From positions 89,290,113 to 89,354,112 of the forward strand of contig NC_080672.1 in assembly GCF_030247195.1 (NCBI RefSeq): DNA of 64,000 nucleotides. The letters are read 5' to 3'. The notes under the pieces are model-generated. The model was not told the origin of the DNA and made no database searches. It was given only the letters and a program-made list of their open reading frames with translations. Below, in pieces: positions 10,430 through 21,190 of the stretch. A program made the position numbers and the translations under genes. Origin of the DNA: Topomyia yanbarensis. Taxonomy: Eukaryota; Arthropoda; Insecta; Diptera; Culicidae. Within the stretch, counting starts at the first letter, position 1, and the number at the start of each line of letters is the position of its first letter.

Positions 10430-11615
10430 GGTGCGAAATCGGCAAAGTCCCAAAAAGTCGATTTTTATAAAAAAAAATTTTTTCGAGATAACATAAAATC
10501 TCGACGTTTCATGCATTTTAAAGATGTTTGGAATCAAAAATACGAATTCGATTTCTGAAATTTCATGGGGTCCCTTTGAAAAAAATTTTGAGTTCCGGCT
10601 TATATGGGAATTTCATGTGTGACCGGACCGTTCAGTCTATATTTCCGGAACCATACAAGCGGTCCGTGCGAAATGTTACAGACATCTGTGGGGATAATAT
10701 AGCTATCATTTGGGACTAAGTTTGTGAAAATCGGCCCAACCATTTCCGAGAAACTGATATGAGTTTGCTAGTTATGAAAGATGGCCGCTTTTCCCGGGCA
10801 CTTCCGGAACCGTCTATGGTGGTCAATGTAGTCAACGAAAGTTTGTTTGGCCGTCGGTGACCTAGAACTGCAAAGTTAAGTTATTTGAGAGACATTTTAG
10901 CGAAATTTTTACCTTTTTGCTTTCATCGGAGTATCGGTTTGAATCACAATTTGCTATGTGATCGCACGCCACAGCCTGTAACTCCGGAACCGGAAGTCGG
11001 ATCAAGATGAAATTAAATAGCCATTTACGGGGACGCAATTTCTTTCATTTGAGATCAAGTTTAGTCGAATCGGTCTAGCCATCTCCGAGAAACCGATGTG
11101 ACTGTTATTCTGAATTTAGATACTTCCGCCGGGGCTTCCGGAACCGATGATGGTAGCCAATGTGGCCAAATAGACTTTGAATGGATGTTAGTGACCTAAT
11201 ACTACAAATCGAAGCAGTTGTGGTCATATTTTGGAAAAATTTTCACCTTTATACATTCATTGCAGAATTTCTTAAAATCGACATTTTCTGCGTGTTCGTA
11301 CTCATCACCCTGTAATTCCGGAACCGGAAGTCGGATCCATTAGAAATTCAATAGCAGCCTATGGGAACGTTGCACCTTTCATTTGGGACTAAGTTTGTGA
11401 AAATCGGTTCATCCATCTCTGAGAAAAGTGAGTGAGATTGTGTTCGCGTACACACACACAGACGCACATACACACACACATACATACACACACAGACATT
11501 TGCCGAACTCGACGAACTGAATCGAATGGTATATGTCCCTCGGCCCTCCGGGCCTCCGTTAAAAAGTCGGTTTTCAGAGCAATTGCAATACCTTTCTATT
11601 GAGAAAGGCAAAAAG
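10430..11615 (+). repeat. Third module with three diverged internal tandem units, right end 3
   Basis: The phrase TCCGGAACC(A/G)GAAGTC or a close variant recurs at about 10640, 10986 and 11314. Each is followed 60-90 nt later by TTTCATTTG(G/A)GA and AATCGG...CATCTC(C/T)GAGAAA. The spacing is about 340 bp, so a unit was tandemly tripled and then diverged. The last unit carries a CA tract (11450-11496), the CGGCCCTCCGGGCC block and a right-end hairpin (11591-11597/11602-11608). Unit 1 has drifted most. Confidence 0.72.
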
Positions 11616-14590
11616 TAACTTTTATATTGTGTGCCTTGTCTGAAGAATACAAGAGACTGTTACTTTAATTGTAGCTGTAATAATCTGTCGAGATTAGTGA
11701 TTAGCAGAAGCAAGAATTGGTGCTCCAGCCAAATGCGGTGATTATAAAATTATTGATCATTCGCATCCTGAAGGTGTAAATAGAGATTAGACTTTCGGAA
11801 ACCGGCTCTATCCAGTTCTACCATGGCAGGCATTTAGCGCTCAACAAATTAGTGCAGACGAAACCATTCATTTCGCACAACTTAAAGCACAAGGTTGTGT
11901 GTGACAATGCTATAATTAAGATCCTTCTGTATATGGACTATGAGAAAATGAATGTTCCGCTACAAGATCGGATACCGCTTACTCGCAGATTAATGTCACA
12001 TTTGGGAGAAATGGAATCTATTTGGATGGGCAATTATTGAGGGCGAAAAGCAAGGAAGATATTCGCGAACATAAAGGCAGCAACTACGATGATGACACGG
12101 AAATGTACAATAGCGAGATAGAAATGAACTACTCCCCCCAAGACATAGTTGGTGAGGAAAAAAATATTTCCTCGCCTCGTAAACAGGTTTTCACGTGCAA
12201 TGGCTAAGCGCTTGCGCGAGATCTGTAGGATAACCACATAAACTCGTTATATTATTTTTATTGTTTACATAAGGAAATATATAAAAGACCCACGACCCAG
12301 TTTGTTATTTTTAAATGATAAGTTTTTGAATTGCACACAATTTTGAATTTCTGTATTAGGTCAGTGCACACTGTACACTCTGTTCTCTGTACACTACTCT
12401 GCGCTACACAAAAAGTATTTCAATTTATCTGAGAAAGATTGAGCCGAGAATAGAATTTTCATTTCGCGTCATTTTAACGCAATACCATTTTTATTAACGC
12501 TTCATTTCATTGTTACGAGTAATTCGTTCCGTACTAATACACTGTTAATCCGTAAATCCGTGATATCTTCGACAAACGTGCAAAAAAAATACTTTTAAAA
12601 GTGGACCGGGCAAAAAGTGGTAAAATAATAGTCAATCACGAAGAGGGACTAAAATGTTGGGACTGATTGAATCTATAAGTCAATAAGTTGGGATAACAGT
12701 TTCGATTTCATGTCTTAAGTATGTGACAGTCTTTCGTTCCGTTTTTGCTCGTCATGGAATAAAATGAGAGAGATAATCTTAAATAAGAGAGCAAAGAGAG
12801 GAAAAAATCAACCAATCTAAATCGACTCAAGATCACTCTTCTATCTTTACTATACACTCAATACGAGTTCTTTCCGAATTGCGCTCTGATCTTCTCATTT
12901 CGTCTTCGTTGCGTTAGGTGCAACAACTTTAATTGAAACTTTTTCCCAAATAGTGATAAAACAAACATGTAATCAGACAAACATTACAACTTTCTTCAAG
13001 AAATCATACATCTCTTCCAATCTTGATGATGATTGAAAAAAATCAAGAGCTAATTATTTTTATTCACAAACAAACCTATTACTAAACAGATTAGTGTTCA
13101 TATTTGTTTAATGAATTGGCAAAGAGTTTTGCAAAAGTTTTACAGGAAACGGATAATTTGCTGTAATTTAAAACAGACAACTCTAAAAGAAAGCCTCGGC
13201 AAATTAGGTGCAAGTGCGATGTGTTCTCTTCCATGTGTCGGAAGCAAGTGATGCTGAAATTATTATCTATGTTTATAGTCTCTAGTTATTTTGGTGGTGT
13301 CATCAATGTTATATTTACCAAATTTTATGTAAATTAGAAGCATTGAGTAATCAGTGCTAAGTAATTTTCTTTCGATTTGTGAATAGATTCTGAGCAGTTT
13401 CGCTCAGTAGATTAAATTCTGGGTAGTTTCCATTAGTAGATTAAATCATTGAAATATATATTTGACATTGTCCAAAACCCCACGAATTCCGAAATAAAAC
13501 CTTCAAATAAATAAATAAAACCAAAATGTTCAAATATAATATTTACTTAATCTAGGTAATCTTCTCAAGTTACAACGGTTTTGCAAGATTGTCAAAAGTC
13601 AATAGAGCTAAGGCATTCTTGCTTTGTAGTGAAATCAGTAGTTTTTGCACTCACTTTACATTTTGACTTTTACTATAGTTTTAGGGATCTAGGAAAATCA
13701 GTCTACGATATTTTTAATTCATAAGTACAATGATATAAAAAGTACCTAAAAAGAATCAACTTAAATAGATAAAAAGATAGTTATTCTGAGTTGCCTGATA
13801 ATGTTGTCGAAGATAGTCTTTAACCCATTACCTATGAGAGTCAAATGAAAAAAAACATGTGTTTTTTTCAGGATTGTTTTGATTACGACATGATCAGTAT
13901 CATTTAAATTGAAAATTTCATAAAGTCGAGTTAACGCAAACTTCGGATGAAGTCAAAGAGCTAGTAATAGTAGAAAGAAACCTGATCATGAAAATAGGAG
14001 TTGAACCTATTTTCTGCATCTACAAATCGCCTGCCTTATCAGAAGATTTGAAGCAAATTTCGACATTCACTTTGTTCGGACATTCTTTGCAACGGTAAAC
14101 TTTGATTTCACACTGATATATTCCTATTCATGGGGACAACCTTGACGTTGGTTTCGTTCTTCTGATTAGTAAATGCGTGTAAAGTTTCATGAGACGGGTT
14201 TTTGGATATTTTTCTACTCATTCCAATTTAGCGTCTTCTACAAATTGTAAAGGTGTATCGAATGTGTAGCATTTTCAAGCAGCGTAGCATGCAGCGTAGC
14301 ATTTTCAAGCAGCCCTTAATACTTTGAGCTCTTGACTATTCATTTTTGTAACTCGAGAAATTTCTAACTTGTAAATCAAAAATAATCAAATTTAATTCGT
14401 CGATGCACTATAGCCTTTCTTGTAACAAGCAACATATTATTAGAGTTTTTAGTGTCTATTGTCTTATTTTTGGAATTGTTTTCACTAAGAACTTTTCATA
14501 ATTACGTTCAGTTTCCAGTGATTGTTTCAAGTCATCAGAATTAATACATTTATGCAATAATTTTTAAGCCCCTCCCGAAACAAAATCCTG
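11616..14590. other. AT-rich interior of the hAT-like element
   Basis: Two short consecutive frames, 11852-12040 and 12022-12207, overlap by 19 bp. Their weak resemblance to hAT transposase is noted under the parent element. A 28-bp-scale tandem duplication of TAGCATTTTCAAGCAG lies at about 14265-14311. Otherwise there is no gene-like signal. Confidence 0.35.
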
Positions 14591-14610
14591 GCTACGGGCC
14601 TGATTCTCGT

Positions 14611-15690
14611 AGTCCAATAACATGTTTTACTTTCGACACTTTAAGTTTTTTTAGAAATAAAGTTAATTTTGCAATAAACACTTGACGCTAAAAGAAGAAA
14701 GTACCGCCTTGTAATACCACAATTTAGAAGGTTGAAATCATAGTTTTACAGAGCTATGCAAAATTAAAATTCGCGTTCTGAACCACTGTGCAATGATGTA
14801 AGACTTCAATTAAATCAGTTCAGGCATTATTTTAGCTGGAAACTGCAAAGTGAACCAAATCGACATTTAACACTGTTTGACTAAAAAAACCCCCACTTAA
14901 TTCACCTAGCAGTGAGATGAGACATTTCTTACACATTAGTGGGGTACTTTTAATAAAACATTTAATGAAGAATAATAGATATATGCACGAAAAAATGATT
15001 AAATTTGATATGAATGACAAAATCCCCTACAACCCCAACAGGACCGGCGAAACACTTTTTTCCCGAGTGGGTAGTAAGATTCGGAATGATTTCTGGTCGT
15101 GGTGACGAAAGTTCAGTACACTATGTCTGTAAATGTAAGTGAAAGTGAAAATTTCCCGATAATACCTGGTGGCTATTTGCAAATACCCTTTGTTAACGAG
15201 TTGTGTGACCGACGGCTCAGCGAAAATATGTTTATTGATTATTGATACTACAAATGTTCCACAGCTAAGTACCAATTACTCTATTGTTTTAAATTTCGTA
15301 GCATTAATTTTCTGTTTCCTCCGAAAAAAACCTTCTTTGCGTAGATAGGTAATGAAGGTCAATTTGATTATTTATCCGATGGTATCAGTGCCTATAAATC
15401 TCCTTTCGATATAAATTATATTCATCTAATACAACAAGCCCCTGGAAGGTCTACTTCCAAACCGAATATAACCCATTTAACATCATTGATATATCGCGTA
15501 AACTAACTAAACAACACTCGGCCGTGTACGAAGAAGTATCTTGTCTACGTACCTGCCTGGAAAGTAGAAATTAATGGTGTAGTCTCCAACAGGGGCCTTA
15601 ATTGCGAAATATGGGGTTGACTCCTTCCAAAAACCTTTACTTCAGTCAGTGAAAATTCTGGTTTGTAAACAATGCGTTCAGTATAAATCG
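14611..15690. repeat. Noncoding; includes a left end of the hairpin-repeat subfamily b
   Basis: At 14891-14934 the sequence reads ACTTAATTCACCTAGCAGTG, then GACATTTCTTACAC. This is the subfamily-b version of the left end at 9121 and 9337. The body after it (to about 15260) is unassigned and no right end was recognised downstream. No host gene was found. Confidence 0.5.
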
Positions 15691-15699
15691 AGGATTATA

Positions 15700-15930
15700 A
15701 GAACTTATTTTCCATCAGTGCCATGACGAGCCTTTTTCCGGATCTATTCTTCCAAACTTTGTCTACCTGTTCGTCTTTTTGTGCCTCAGGGTATGCCGTT
15801 ATTGCGAACAATTGAACCAAACAGCTACCCAATGTAGAAACGTAGAAACAACGACTAATTTCTACGCTCCCTTGTCCTCTAAAGAGCGAGAGTCTGACAA
15901 TCCCATTGAAGGAACATGTTCTAATGTGCC
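15700..15930 (+). pseudogene. Jockey-like LINE ORF1 (gag-like) remnant
   Basis: The plus strand reads CRNVETTTNFYAPLSSKERE around 15835-15895, preceded by CRYCEQLNQTATQC. The order of Cys and His-like positions resembles the retroviral-type knuckles of Jockey-group ORF1 proteins, but several knuckle residues are lost. ORF1 proteins bind the element's RNA. The reading is interrupted by a solo LTR that starts at 15931. Assignment is tentative and is helped by the endonuclease remnant of the same orientation at 16380-16770. Confidence 0.4.
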
Positions 15931-16300
15931 TGTTGGAGCAACGAAGAGAAGAGTAGTTTAGGGACGCGACATGATCATCTAAAAGCTACTAAGGCGATAC
16001 CTAGCAGCCACAGAAGACCAAGCGCAGAGTGGTGTGGTGAATATAGCTTCGGATTATCATTCTCTCGATCCTCTCTTGCTCTCGTTATCACCGATCACTG
16101 ATCGTAGGCTAGGTAGTACGGGATATAGGATGTACATTTTAGTCGTTACCACATTATCATCGAGTCAAGTACAATAAAACCAGTCATGCAAAATATTAAT
16201 AAAGCAGGTTCAGTTCAATAAAGTCCGTAGTTTAAAGTCACACGCGAGTTTCTATCTACAAATTCGACGAAAAGTGAACCAGTGCGGAGTGTTATCAACA
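15931..16300 (+). mobile_element. Ty1/copia-type solo LTR
   Basis: The 370-bp segment begins TGTTGGA and ends ATCAACA, giving TG...CA ends with the 5-bp inverted repeat TGTTG/CAACA. It is flanked by a perfect 5-bp target duplication GTGCC at 15926-15930 and 16301-16305. Near its 3' end are AATAAA-type polyadenylation signals (around 16173, 16196 and 16217). No internal gag-pol region is present, so recombination between two LTRs probably removed it. It sits inside the older Jockey-like LINE remnant. TGTTGGA is a common start for copia LTRs; the family is not identified. Confidence 0.85.
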
Positions 16301-16379
16301 GTGCCTATAAATTTCAGAAAAAAAAGAAAATCATTTCCTCTCCTAAGCTGCCTCATATACATACATATCATCTATAGAT

Positions 16380-16770
16380 CGCACCTCAGCTGGTTCAGGA
16401 AGACTTCAACTCCCACGGTATGCCATAGGGTTGTCTTCACGTTGATAACCGATCTATCTTACTGCATGATATTCGCGACAATTTCAATATGATCATGACA
16501 ATTCCACCACCACGGCCAAGCGTATTGCATTTTTCATTGTACTCGACCTCAATTAGTGTACTTATTGATTGGAACAGCTACGCGTCTACTATATCCGAAA
16601 CAATCGAATCAAAACAAGAAATTCCCCCGGTGGGAGCATACAAAGTTTTGACTGGCTTGATTATCGAAACAGCGAATAAAGGTCAAATGAAACGAGATCC
16701 GGCGCAAACAGCAGAGTGGACGGTCTCGCACTTCGTGGTGGGTAGAGAGCACTCAGAATGAATGTCAGAT
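16380..16770 (+). pseudogene. Jockey-like LINE endonuclease remnant
   Basis: Frames joined across shifts read EDFNSHG near 16400, corresponding to the GDFNAHG motif of the apurinic-type endonuclease that nicks target DNA. They continue through PPPRPSVLHFSLYSTSIS to IDWNSYASTISETIES, a pattern typical of the late endonuclease and following linker in Jockey-group ORF2. The frame at 16489-16761 is the longest piece. Stops and shifts make it non-functional. Reverse transcriptase is missing between this and the C-terminal piece at 17391. Confidence 0.6.
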
Positions 16771-17390
16771 TGAATATCGGGTCACTCGATTTTTTTTCCG
16801 AATATATGCAACGTTTGAAACGCAAATGAAAAGCATACTGAATGCTGAAAACGCGGTTATTGGCGCCGGTTTGTTGACGGATGAACGAGAAAAATGATGT
16901 TTCATCTGATGGCTAGGTTCTACGTTGTGTATTCTACTAAACCGTTGATCGGAATACGCGGAACCAAGAATCCTTTTTCGGCGTCAACAGTCCCATAATG
17001 ATCTACACTCAAACATTCTCCCCACAAAATTGATTGTTTGATATTTACACATCAACTACCATGTCCACATCGTTACAGTTCCAAGGATTCGATGGAGAAT
17101 TGAAAGCACTCCTTGCATTTTTTGGGGAAAACATGGGAGTTCCTTAGTTCTTTATCTGAAAAATCATATCAAATTACCTTAGTTTGAATTCTTTTGCATT
17201 GCTTCATTCCGGGTAATGAGAAGCCGGACACTTAGATTAGATTGGTAATAAGAAAAGGCAAACAGTTAGCCATTAGAAGGTGATGTTCATTAAAGATCGC
17301 GTAGCTTCAACAAGTTTTTCAGTATTTCTTATCAGAAGACGCTCGAAAATTGGCAATTTTCGTGGAACAATGGAAGTTTAGGAATCCCAA

Positions 17391-17760
17391 AGGCAAACAA
17401 GCCTTGGTTCAAGGATAAGGCTCGTGACTTCATTTGGATGATATCTCGGGTTATGTCCAGTCATTATACGTTGAATGAGCATCTACGGTGTAGTGGGGTC
17501 GTGGAGAGCGGTCTCTGCGCTTATGGTGACGATTATCTCAACATTAAACATGGTGTCTGGACGTGCGCCTAGCGCCAGATCTCCGTCACAATTATACAGA
17601 TTTAGTTCTCTTGTCATTTGGTTGATATGCTAACAGGTACCTGAAAATCTGGTCACAAAAGAGTTCCCAGTCGATCCAAGGGGGGCAGTCGGCGATCGGG
17701 TTCATGATGCCCTGTAGTATTCCGTTTCTTCCGTTTGCCATAAAGGTACAAGTTTAATTT
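17391..17760 (+). pseudogene. LINE ORF2 C-terminal remnant, same element
   Basis: The plus strand reads KPWFKDKARDFIWMISRVMS, then SHYTLNEHLRCSGVVESGLC and a HGVWTC segment, ending at a stop near 17572. This is the C-terminal Cys/His region seen after RNase H or reverse transcriptase in mosquito LINEs. The expected second knuckle Cys is Tyr (CAYG). About 600 bp separate it from the endonuclease remnant, far less than a full reverse transcriptase needs. Either an internal deletion joined them or two elements lie side by side. Confidence 0.5.
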
Positions 17761-17769
17761 CTTCTTTTC

Positions 17770-18510
17770 CCTAACTTTGTTGTTCGCCCTCTCTTCACCT
17801 TGCCTGACACAGTTTCTGCTACTGTGATGTTGAAATCAATTCCTCTCGTGTATATCTTTTGCCTTCCTTATAATAGTGTTTCTTTTTGTTTCAATTGTTA
17901 ATCAAATAATAGTTCGTGCTAAAAAAATAACATTGTATATCTAGTCTTTGAAAATATTTCTAACTGCATCCTTTAGTTTGAATAAAAATGCACTAATATT
18001 TTTTCTGCATATCGATCTGAATGTAGATGTGTCAAAATATATTACTAAAAAAATAAGTTCAAATTTTAAACAAATCCTAAATATTATATCATATTTTCAA
18101 GAAATTAAAACTGTAAGCCAAAAGAAATTTGCATCTCAGCAAAAAAATGAAATTATTGTGCCTCGAGAATTTCAAACGCATGCATTTTACGCGCAAGACA
18201 AATATGCGGTTTATTTCAGGTTTTAGTTTGTTCCAAACTTTCGAGTGGGCATTTCCCCTCTCTGTTATTCTCGAGTGGGTAGTACTACCCATACTACCAA
18301 CGGTATTCGCCGGCCCTGGACCCTAACTTCAAGTATTATGACAAAGGTCGCAAAAATCTCGTTCGATTTCTGAGATTGTTTCACAATAGAAAATAAGTTA
18401 TTTAGAATTTTTATTCTAGCAGTTTGTAGAAATATCAACACCCCCGAAGAGAAATTGAGATAACAGAACGACAACACCCCTGAAGAGACAATGCCATTCA
18501 AATATGGCTT
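17770..18510. other. AT-rich noncoding stretch
   Basis: Opposed short frames (17948-18226 plus; 18089-18292 and 18265-18501 minus) have biased AT-rich composition and no domain. Near 18250-18310 a GGGTAGTACTACCC palindrome is visible. Nothing else was recognised. Confidence 0.35.
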
Positions 18511-18513
18511 AAA

Positions 18514-19060
18514 CTACAGCTCTTTACCATACTGGGTTAGGAACAATAGCACATCCTTGAGTTTTAGCTCTCTGTTCAAAGGATCATCTATATATGGAGA
18601 ACCAAAAATCCGGATACGCAATTGCATTACTGCTGGGCAGTTACATACCAAATGATATGAAGTTTCGTAATCGGATTCACAAAAATCACACGAATAATAC
18701 TCAGCACGCTGAATAGTAGCCATGTGATAATTGAGTTTGCAATGTCCAGTCAATGCCCTGACTAGTATATTGCAGTTGTGCTTGGAAAAATGCAGCAAAT
18801 TTTTTGACATTTTTGGGATTCAAATCCGGCAGAAAAAGACTTTGCTTGAACGCAAGTTCGCAAGCTACGCTAGTGACTGGCATGTTCGGAGGCAGCCCAA
18901 TAGCGAATTTTGTATTCAACTTATCGAAAGTGGTAAAACTAGTTCTGGACCAACGAAGTCAGTCGCAGCGCCCGCTCTAGCCAAATTTATCTGCCTATTC
19001 ATTTCCCATAGAAGGCAGATAGCATTTGAAAGTTCTTCGATTTGAGTTCGACATGCGATT
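18514..19060 (-). pseudogene. Loa-like LINE RNase H tail and zinc knuckle
   Basis: On the minus strand the reading begins INLARAGAATDFVGPELVLP near 18990, the end of an RNase H domain (ADxLAR...GPE type). It passes through a frameshift near 18800 into LVRALTGHCKLNYHM and then CDFCESDYETSYHLVCNC, a complete Cys-Cys-His-Cys knuckle, and stops at about 18514. RNase H of such LINEs degrades the RNA strand during target-primed copying. Two frames are needed, so it is inactive. Confidence 0.7.
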
Positions 19061-19690
19061 ACTTATTTCGATCTCGAATCTGATCTCGTAGATTTGGGAT
19101 TACGATATGTGACGATATCTAGCGAGACGTTTAAATGATCAAAGACGATGTACTTACGATCAGATAGCGACAGTTCGAGCTAGTTTGCTAATGCATGCGT
19201 AATACTGTCAGAGCTGAGAGTTACATCTAACACCTCTTCTCTACCAGCTCATGCAAACGCTGGGTGATTTTCTACATTAAGTATGTGCAGATTTGTTTTG
19301 CTTAAGTATTCCATCAATTCGGTGCCTCTCGCATTGATATCTGAGCTGCCCCAAATTATGTGGTGGACATTGGAATCACTGCCGATTATGAGGAGAAACC
19401 CATTTCTGCCACAACCCTTTTGCAATCATTCGAAGGTGTGGCTAATACGCCGAACAATAGACGTATTTCTTGTTTATGTTATCAACAGTCATATTGGCTG
19501 TGACAGCACAAATATCGCAAGATGTGAGATCGGATATAAAACCTGCGTCAATAGCACTTTACGCAAGTATACATGCACGAGGCATTTTACGTGGATTTGT
19601 CGCTTCATACGACATAGGAGTTTTGTCCGAAGAAATATAATAAACTGTTATCAACCTCCTAGTGGACCCCAGCCGGAGGTCTCTTCCTAT
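19061..19690 (-). pseudogene. Loa-like LINE endonuclease remnant
   Basis: The minus strand carries GTELMEYLSKTNLHILNVEN at about 19326-19267, then AGREEVLDVTLSS and LSLSDRKYIVF to about 19130. This pattern belongs to the endonuclease half of Loa/Bilbo/Trim-type LINEs. Further 5', at about 19580-19440, PRACILA and DNINKKYVYCSAY also fit. Several in-frame stops and shifts are present. The endonuclease text runs into RNase H tail text within about 100 bp, so the whole reverse transcriptase has been deleted. The plus-strand frame at 19283-19696 is the antisense shadow of this piece. Confidence 0.7.
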
Positions 19691-19699
19691 TTCTGAGAT

Positions 19700-20160
19700 T
19701 TTTTAAAATAGAAAAACTGCAAAAACGCATGATTTGCAGCATAGAGCAGAATGGTTATTAAGAATCTAATCCTAATCCTAAAAACTCTAGGTTTCCCTAT
19801 TTTATGAGAAACGAAGATACTTTCATTACATTGCTAAGAAATTTTTCATTGAAAAGTGGTATAAACTATAATTATCCGAGTGCTACTTCAAAAGTTATAG
19901 CATTTATTATATTTTTTCCTCATATTTCCCAATAGCGGCAATGTCTAAAGATTCAGGTGGGGGTCTAAAATTGTCCAAATGATGTGAAATTTGGCATCTG
20001 AGTTTACTTTGACATTTGTCACAACCTGAAAGAGGGGCCTTCGAGATTTCAAAAAAAAATTGCGATGTTCTATTACATGTACTACTGTTTGGCCATTCAT
20101 TAGTTTCCAGAACTCATGCGAATTTGGAATCCAACTAGAGATGCGATGAACACAGTTTCG
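19700..20160. other. Unassigned AT-rich DNA
   Basis: No gene, RNA or clear repeat boundary was recognised between the LINE remnant and the AT-rich array. Confidence 0.35.
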
Positions 20161-21190
20161 AGTTCTGCACGAATAAAATCTCGAATAAATTGCACAAATT
20201 ATAAAAAAATCAATAGAAATTTATGAATGAAAAAATGAAAAATGAAATTTAAAAATAATTTAAACAAAAACATGAGCTAGCAAATTCATAAAATGAGTAG
20301 AATAATCAATATAAATAAACCATCAAAATAAATAAATAAAATTAGTTCAGCTCCTTGAATGGAAAATTATGCAATATAAAAAATATGAAATTAATAGCAT
20401 AAATTAAATTGATTCAAAATAATTAATTTGATTAAATAAATAAATGTAATTACCGATCAGAATCAATAAAATTAATAAAACGAGTAAGCTGAATAAAATG
20501 CATGAACTGGAACAAATTAATAAAATTCAGAAATTTAAAACATTAATAACATGAACAGAATGAAGAAAATAAAAGAGAATGATATGAATAAAGTAAATAA
20601 AACATATAATTAATAATATTGGTGAAATTAATAAAACCAATAAAATTGATAAATAAACAAACTAAATAAAATTAGTAAAATAAATAAAACAAAAAAAAAA
20701 CAAAATAAAATGAGTTCATCTATTTAAATGAGAATTAAGCTACGAAATTAATAGAATAAGTTGATTTGTATCAAATTAATAATTTGGATGAAATGAGCAA
20801 AATTAATGTCTGAAAAATATTAGTCAGGTTACAAAAAAGAAGAAAAAACTAAATAAAAGTATTAACTGAAAAATGAATAAAATAGAAATAGTAAATAAAA
20901 CAAGTTAAAATAATTCTATCAATAAAATGCACGAAATGAATAAACTGATCAGAGTGAGTCGACTAAAACAGATACAATGAACTCAAATGAACAAAATAAA
21001 TTAAAAGAATACTGAATAAGTTAAATGAGTTTTGATCACATATTTAGAATTAGTCAAATATTCAAAATGAATAAAATATACAGAACGAATAAAATTCATG
21101 AAACGAAAAATCTAAAAAAATGAGTATATAGAATTAATTTTAAAAGATGTGGTTGAAATGAATTAAACGAATAAGACAAATTGTACGAAT
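20160..21190. repeat. Degenerate AATAAA-rich low-complexity array
   Basis: About 1 kb is dominated by irregular repetition of ATAAA, AATAAAAT and ATGAATAAAA phrases with a strong A bias on the plus strand. No fixed period was established by eye. It resembles an old, eroded AAAT-type microsatellite and can be compared with the young array at 48880-49083. Confidence 0.65.

Larger units (their letters stand above)
8892..14602. mobile_element. 5.7-kb hAT-like element with perfect 8-bp target duplication
   Basis: The left end begins CAGGCACGTAGCCAGA at 8892. The right end, read on the minus strand, begins CAGGCCCGTAGCCAGG and finishes at 14602, matching 14 of 16. Directly outside, ATTCTCGT occurs at 8884-8891 and again at 14603-14610, a perfect 8-bp duplication as made by hAT transposases. 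Inside lie modules of an unrelated repeat (9117-11615) and AT-rich DNA. No intact transposase was found. A short frame near 11852-12040 (HNLKHKVVCDNA) weakly recalls a hAT catalytic region, but this is tentative. It is non-autonomous now, and the internal repeats may have inserted later. Confidence 0.78.

Noticed and set aside
9961..10719. Short similar frames (9961-10161, 10528-10719, 46067-46399) as a conserved small protein family
   Set aside because: They lie in a noncoding repeat module and similarity follows the DNA repeat. Stops and shifts are not avoided.
19283..19696. A 137-codon plus-strand frame, one of the longest in the window
   Set aside because: It is antisense to a Loa-like endonuclease that reads recognisably on the minus strand.
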